64,000 bases of DNA, taken from Ulva prolifera. Its lineage: Eukaryota > Chlorophyta > Ulvophyceae > Ulvales > Ulvaceae. Positions 58,727-64,000 of the stretch are shown here, piece after piece; the first letter of the stretch is position 1; each line of letters begins with the position of its first letter. Below the pieces are notes generated by a model that ran no database searches, was not told where the DNA came from, and saw only the letters and a list, made by a program, of their open reading frames with translations. The stretch spans positions 6,903,810 to 6,967,809 of the forward strand of contig CM041197.1 of the NCBI GenBank assembly GCA_023078555.1, in the 5' to 3' direction. The translations under genes and the position numbers were made by a program.

Positions 58727-61700
58727 ATGCACGGCACGTGCGCACGCCCGCACGACCAGATATGCACTTGCAGGTTTGGCAATTCATTTGAAGACATAAA
58801 GAAGGTAATCATTTGGTGCATTCGTGTTTGAGGACGTCCTGGTGTCCAGGAGTGCTTTGTGCACCATCGCACGCCACGTGCATTGTCCATGCACGCCATG
58901 TGCGTTGCCCATGCACGGCACGTGCGCACGCCCGCACGACCAGATATGCACTTGCAGGTTTGGCAATTCCATTGAAGACATAAAGAAGGTAATCATTTGG
59001 TGCATTCGTGTTTGAGGATGTCCTGGTGTCCAGGAGTGCTTTGTGCACCATCGCCCGCCACGTGCGTTGCCCATGCCCGGCACGTGCGCACGCCCGCACG
59101 ACCAGATATGCACATGCAGGTTTGGCAATTCCATTGAAGACATAAAGAAGGTAATCATTTGGTGCATTCGTGTTTGAGGACGTCCTGGTGTCCAGGAGTG
59201 CTTTGTGAACCATCGCCCGCCACGTGCGTTGTCCATGCACGCCATGTGCGTACCCCATGCACGGCACGTGCGCACACCCGCACGACCAGATATGCACATG
59301 AAGTTTTAACAGGTCCATTGCAGAAATGAAGAAGGTAATCATTTGGTCCATTCGTGTTTGAGGACGTCCTGGTGCCCAGGAGTGCATCCTGCACCATCGC
59401 ACGCCATGTGCGTTGCCCATGCACGGCACGTGCGCACGCCCGCACGACCAGATATGCACTTCCAGGTTTGGCAATTCATTTGAAGACATAAAGAAGGTAA
59501 TCATTTGGTGCATTCGTGTTTGAGGACGTCCTGGTGTCCAGGAGTGCTGTGTGCACCATCGCACGCCACGTGCATTGTCCATGCACGCCATGTGCGTTGC
59601 CCATGCACGGCACGTGCGCACGCCCGCACGACCAGATATGCACTTGCAGGTTTGGCAATTCCATTGAAGACATAAAGAAGGTGATCATTTGGTGCATTCG
59701 TGTTTGAGGACGTCCTGGTGTCCAGGAGTGCTTTGTGAACCATCGCCCGCCACGTGCGGTGTCCATGCACGCCATGTGCGTACCCCATGCACGGCACGTG
59801 CGCACGCCCGCACGACCAGATATGCACATGCAGTTTTAACAGGTCCATTGCAGAAATGAAGAAGGTAATCATTTGGTGCATTCGTGTTTGAGGACGTCCT
59901 GGTGTCCAGGAGTGCTTTGTGCACCATCGCACGCCACGTGCGTTGCCCATGCCCGGCACGTGCGCACGCCCGCACGACCAGATATGCACATGCAGGTTTG
60001 ACAATTCTATTGAAAACATGGAGAAGGTTATCATGTTATGCATTCGTGTTTGAGGATGTCCTGGTGTCCAGGAGTGCTTTGTGCACCATCGCACGCCACG
60101 TGCGTTGTCCATGCACGCCATGTGCGTTGCCCATGCACGGCACGTGCGCACGCCCGCACGACCAGATATGCACTTGCAGGTTTGGCAATTCATTTGAAGA
60201 CATAAAGAAGGTAATCATTTGGTGCATTCGGGTTTGAGGACGTCCTGGTGTCCAGGAGTGCTTTGTGCACCATCGCACGCCACGTGCATTGTCCATGCAC
60301 GCCATGTGCGTTGCCCATGCACGGCACGTGCGCACGCCCGCACGACCAGATATGCACATGCAGTTTAAACAGGTCCATTGCAGACATGAAGAAGGTAATC
60401 ATTTGGTGCATTCGTGTTTGAGGACGTCCTGGTGCCCAGGAGTGCATCCTGCACCATCACACGTCACGTGCGTTGCCCATGCACGGCACGTGCGCACGCC
60501 CGCACGACCAGATGTGCACATGCAGTTGAAACAGGTCCATTGCAGACATGAAGAAGGTAATCATTTGGTGCATTCGTGTTTGAGGACGTCCTGGTGTCCA
60601 GGAGTGCTTTGTGCACCATCGCACGCCACGTGCGTTGCCCATGCCCGGCACGTGCGCACGCCCGCACGACCAGATATGCACATGCAGGTTTGACAATTCT
60701 ATTGAAAACATGGAGAAGGTTATCATGTTATGCATTCGTGTTTGAGGATGTCCTGGTGTCCAGGAGTGCTTTGTGCACCATCGCACGCCACGTGCGTTGT
60801 CCATGCACGCCATGTGCGTTGCCCATGCAGGCACGTGCGCACGCCCGCACGACCAGATATGCACATGCAGTTTTAACAGGTGCATTGCAGACATGAAGAA
60901 GGTAATCATTTGCTGCATTCGTGTTTGAGGATGTCCTGGTGTCCAGGAGTGCTTTGTGCACCATCGCCCGCCACGTGCGTTGTCCATGCACGCCATGTGC
61001 GTACCCCATGCACGGCACGTGCGCACGCCCGCACGACCAGATATGCACATGCAGTTTAAACAGGTCCATTGCAGACATGAAGAAGGTAATCATTTGGTGC
61101 ATTCGTGTTTGAGGACGTCCTGGTGCCCGGGAGTGCATCCTGCACCATCACACGTCACGTGCGTTGCCCATGCACGGCACGTGCGCACGCCCGCACGACC
61201 AGATGTGCACATGCAGGTTTGGCAATTCCTTTGACGACATAAAGAAGGTAATCATTTGGTGCATTCGTGTTTGAGGACGTCCTGGTGTCCGGGAGTGCTT
61301 TGTGCACCATCGCACGCCACGTGCGTTGCCCATGCCCGGCACGTGCGCACGCCCGCACGACCAGATATGCACATGCAGGTTTGGCAATTCCTTTGACGAC
61401 ATAAAGAAGGTAATCATTTGGTGCATTCGTGTTTGAGGACGTCCTGGTGTCCAGGAGTGCTTTGTGCACCATCGCACGCCACGTGCGTTGCCCATGCCCG
61501 GCACGTGCGCACGCCCGCACGACCAGATATGCACATGCAGGTTTGACAATTCTATTGAAAACATGGAGAAGGTTATCATGTTATGCATTCGTGTTTGAGG
61601 ATGTCCTGGTGTCCAGGAGTGATTTGTGCACCATCGCACGCCACGTGCGTTGTCCATGCACGCCATGTGCGTTGCCCATGCACGGCACGTGCGCACGCCC

Positions 61701-64000
61701 GCACGACCAGATATGCACTTGCAGGTTTGGCAATTCTTTTGAAGACATAAAGAAGGTAATCATTTGGTGCATTCGTGTTTGAGGACGTCCTGGTGTCCAG
61801 GAGTGCTTTGTGCACCATCGCACGCCACGTGCGTTGCCCATGCCCGGCACGTGCGCACGCCCGCACGACCAGATATGCACATGCAGGTTTGACAATTCTA
61901 TTGAAAACATGGAGAAGGTAATCATTTGGTGCATTCGTGTTTTAGGACATCCTGGTGTCCAGGAGTGCTTTGTGCACCATCGCACGTCACGTGCGTTGTC
62001 GATGCACGCCATGTGCGTTGCCCATGCACGGCACGTGCGCACGCCCGCACGACCAGATATGCACTTGCAGGTTTGGCAATTCCATTGAAGACATAAAGAA
62101 GGTAATCATTTGGTGCATTCGTGTTTGAGGATGTCCTGGTGTCCAGGAGTGCTTTGTGCACCATCGCCCGCCACGTGCGTTGTCCATGCACGCCATGTGC
62201 GTACCCCATGCACGGCACGTGCGCACGCCCGCACGACCAGATATGCACATGCAGTTTAAACAGGTCCATTGCAGACATGAAGAAGGTAATCATTTGGTGC
62301 ATTCGTGTTTGAGGACGTCCTGGTGCCCGGGAGTGCATCCTGCACCATCACACGTCACGTGCGTTGCCCATGCACGGCACGTGCGCACGCCCGCACGACC
62401 AGATGTGCACATGCAGGTTTGGCAATTCCTTTGACGACATAAAGAAGGTAATCATTTGGTGCATTCGTGTTTGAGGACGTCCTGGTGTCCGGGAGTGCTT
62501 TGTGCACCATCGCACGCCACGTGCGTTGCCCATGCCCGGCACGTGCGCACGCCCGCACGACCAGATATGCACATGCAGGTTTGGCAATTCCTTTGACGAC
62601 ATAAAGAAGGTAATCATTTGGTGCATTCGTGTTTGAGGACGTCCTGGTGTCCAGGAGTGCTTTGTGCACCATCGCACGCCACGTGCGTTGCCCATGCCCG
62701 GCACGTGCGCACGCCCGCACGACCAGATATGCACATGCAGGTTTGACAATTCTATTGAAAACATGGAGAAGGTTATCATGTTATGCATTCGTGTTTGAGG
62801 ATGTCCTGGTGTCCAGGAGTGATTTGTGCACCATCGCACGCCACGTGCGTTGTCCATGCACGCCATGTGCGTTGCCCATGCACGGCACGTGCGCACGCCC
62901 GCACGACCAGATATGCACTTGCAGGTTTGGCAATTCTTTTGAAGACATAAAGAAGGTAATCATTTGGTGCATTCGTGTTTGAGGACGTCCTGGTGTCCAG
63001 GAGTGCTTTGTGCACCATCGCACGCCACGTGCGTTGCCCATGCCCGGCACGTGCGCACGCCCGCACGACCAGATATGCACATGCAGGTTTGACAATTCTA
63101 TTGAAAACATGGAGAAGGTAATCATTTGGTGCATTCGTGTTTTAGGACATCCTGGTGTCCAGGAGTGCTTTGTGCACCATCGCACGTCACGTGCGTTGTC
63201 GATGCACGCCATGTGCGTTGCCCATGCACGGCACGTGCGCACGCCCGCACGACCAGATATGCACTTGCAGGTTTGGCAATTCCATTGAAGACATAAAGAA
63301 GGTAATCATTTGGTGCATTCGTGTTTGAGGATGTCCTGGTGTCCAGGAGTGCTTTGTGCACCATCGCCCGCCACGTGCGTTGTCCATGCACGCCATGTGC
63401 GTACCCCATGCACGGCACGTGCGCACGCCCGCACGACCAGATATGCACATGCAGTTTAAACAGGTCCATTGCAGACATGAAGAAGGTAATCATTTGGTGC
63501 ATTCGTGTTTGAGGATGTCCTGGTGTCCAGGAGTGCTTTGTGCACCATCGCCCGCCACGTGCGTTGTCCATGCACGCCATGTGCGTACCCCATGCACGGC
63601 ACGTGCGCACGCCCGCACGACCAGATTTGCACATGCAGTTTAAACAGGTCCATTGCAGACATGAAGAAGGTAATCATTTGGTGCATTCGTGTTTGAGGAC
63701 GTCCTGGTGCCCAGGAGTGCATCCTGCACCATCACACGTCACGTGCGTTGCCCATGCACGGCACGTGCGCACGCCCGCACGACCAGATATGCACATGCAG
63801 GTTTGACAATTCTATTGAAAACATGGAGAAGGTTATCATGTTATGCATTCGTGTTTGAGGATGTCCTGGTGTCCAGGAGTGCTTTGTGCACCATCGCACG
63901 CCACGTGCGTTGTCCATGCACGCCATGTGCGTTGCCCATGCACGGCACGTGCGCACGCCCGCACGACCAGATATGCACTTGCAGGTTTGGCAATTCCATT
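58727..64000. repeat. 162/184-bp satellite array, right block
   Basis: Continuation of the same satellite to the window edge. Monomers carry the CCCATGCCCGGC, TTTGACAATTC and GTACCCCATGC variants that also mark the end of the middle block, consistent with Element 2 having split one subfamily domain. No gene seen. Confidence 0.97.
60921..63320. repeat. Two tandem copies of a 1,200-bp higher-order repeat
   Basis: Sequence from 60921 recurs at 62121 (offset 1,200 bp, four 162-bp plus three 184-bp monomers), and a further start is visible at 63321. Copies share private variants such as TGCCCGGGAGTG, GTTGTCGATGC and GTTTTAGGACATCC. Copies look almost identical, so the duplication is recent. Confidence 0.87.

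Noticed and set aside
1..64000. tRNA, rRNA, LTR retrotransposon or retroviral features
   Set aside because: None was recognised by eye; no long terminal direct repeats, reverse transcriptase motifs or cloverleaf-like boxes stood out. A dedicated search was not possible here.

Overview
This is eukaryotic nuclear DNA, very probably from a green alga, though the species cannot be named. The genes are split by short introns (about 80–190 bp). Many introns begin GTGCG, GTACG or GTATG and end (T/C)GCAG, and a TGTAA motif (the green-algal poly(A) signal) lies at or after some gene ends. No bacterial operons, tRNA, rRNA or host housekeeping genes were seen.

Layout. About 38.5 kb of the window is one satellite family (1–20055, 27328–40515, 58727–64000). 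Its monomers come in two lengths, 162 bp and 184 bp; the longer form carries an internal 22-bp duplication. Monomers are mosaics of a few interchangeable modules and form higher-order repeats of 530, 854, 1038, 1200 and 1340 bp. Two DNA transposons of one CACTA (En/Spm) family sit in this satellite in opposite orientations. Element 1 is 20056–27327 (7,272 bp) and Element 2 is 40516–58726 (18,211 bp). All four ends carry the same 18-bp terminal inverted repeat, CACTAGGAGAATGGTGAC. Each element is flanked by a 3-bp target duplication (GTT for Element 1, ATG for Element 2), and the satellite resumes exactly after it.

Element 2 looks like a nearly complete, potentially autonomous element with four genes. 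From left to right these are: an unrecognised multi-exon gene with a 41-residue Gly/Ala-rich repeat (41781–46255, +); a Ulp1-type (C48) cysteine protease with His, Asp, Gln and Cys spread over three exons (46772–49558, -); a tnp2-type CACTA transposase in at least eight exons (50091–54470, -); and, divergent from the transposase, a basic/acidic protein with a predicted coiled coil (54943–57784, +), a candidate for the role TNPA plays in maize En/Spm. The exon joins come from reading frame and splice-site phase, not from transcripts. Element 1 is a deleted derivative: it keeps both ends, palindrome arrays and a decayed piece of the fourth gene, lacks transposase and protease, and holds a 94-bp tandem array.

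Both elements carry arrays of a 27-bp near-perfect palindrome (arm GAATGGTTGGTGG or GAATGGTCGGTGG) at corresponding places, plus end-specific subterminal repeats. These are the best candidates for binding sites of an element-encoded protein. The joint picture is a previously unannotated CACTA family with transposase, protease, putative DNA-binding protein, one novel gene and palindromic cis-elements, living in what may be centromeric or heterochromatic satellite.
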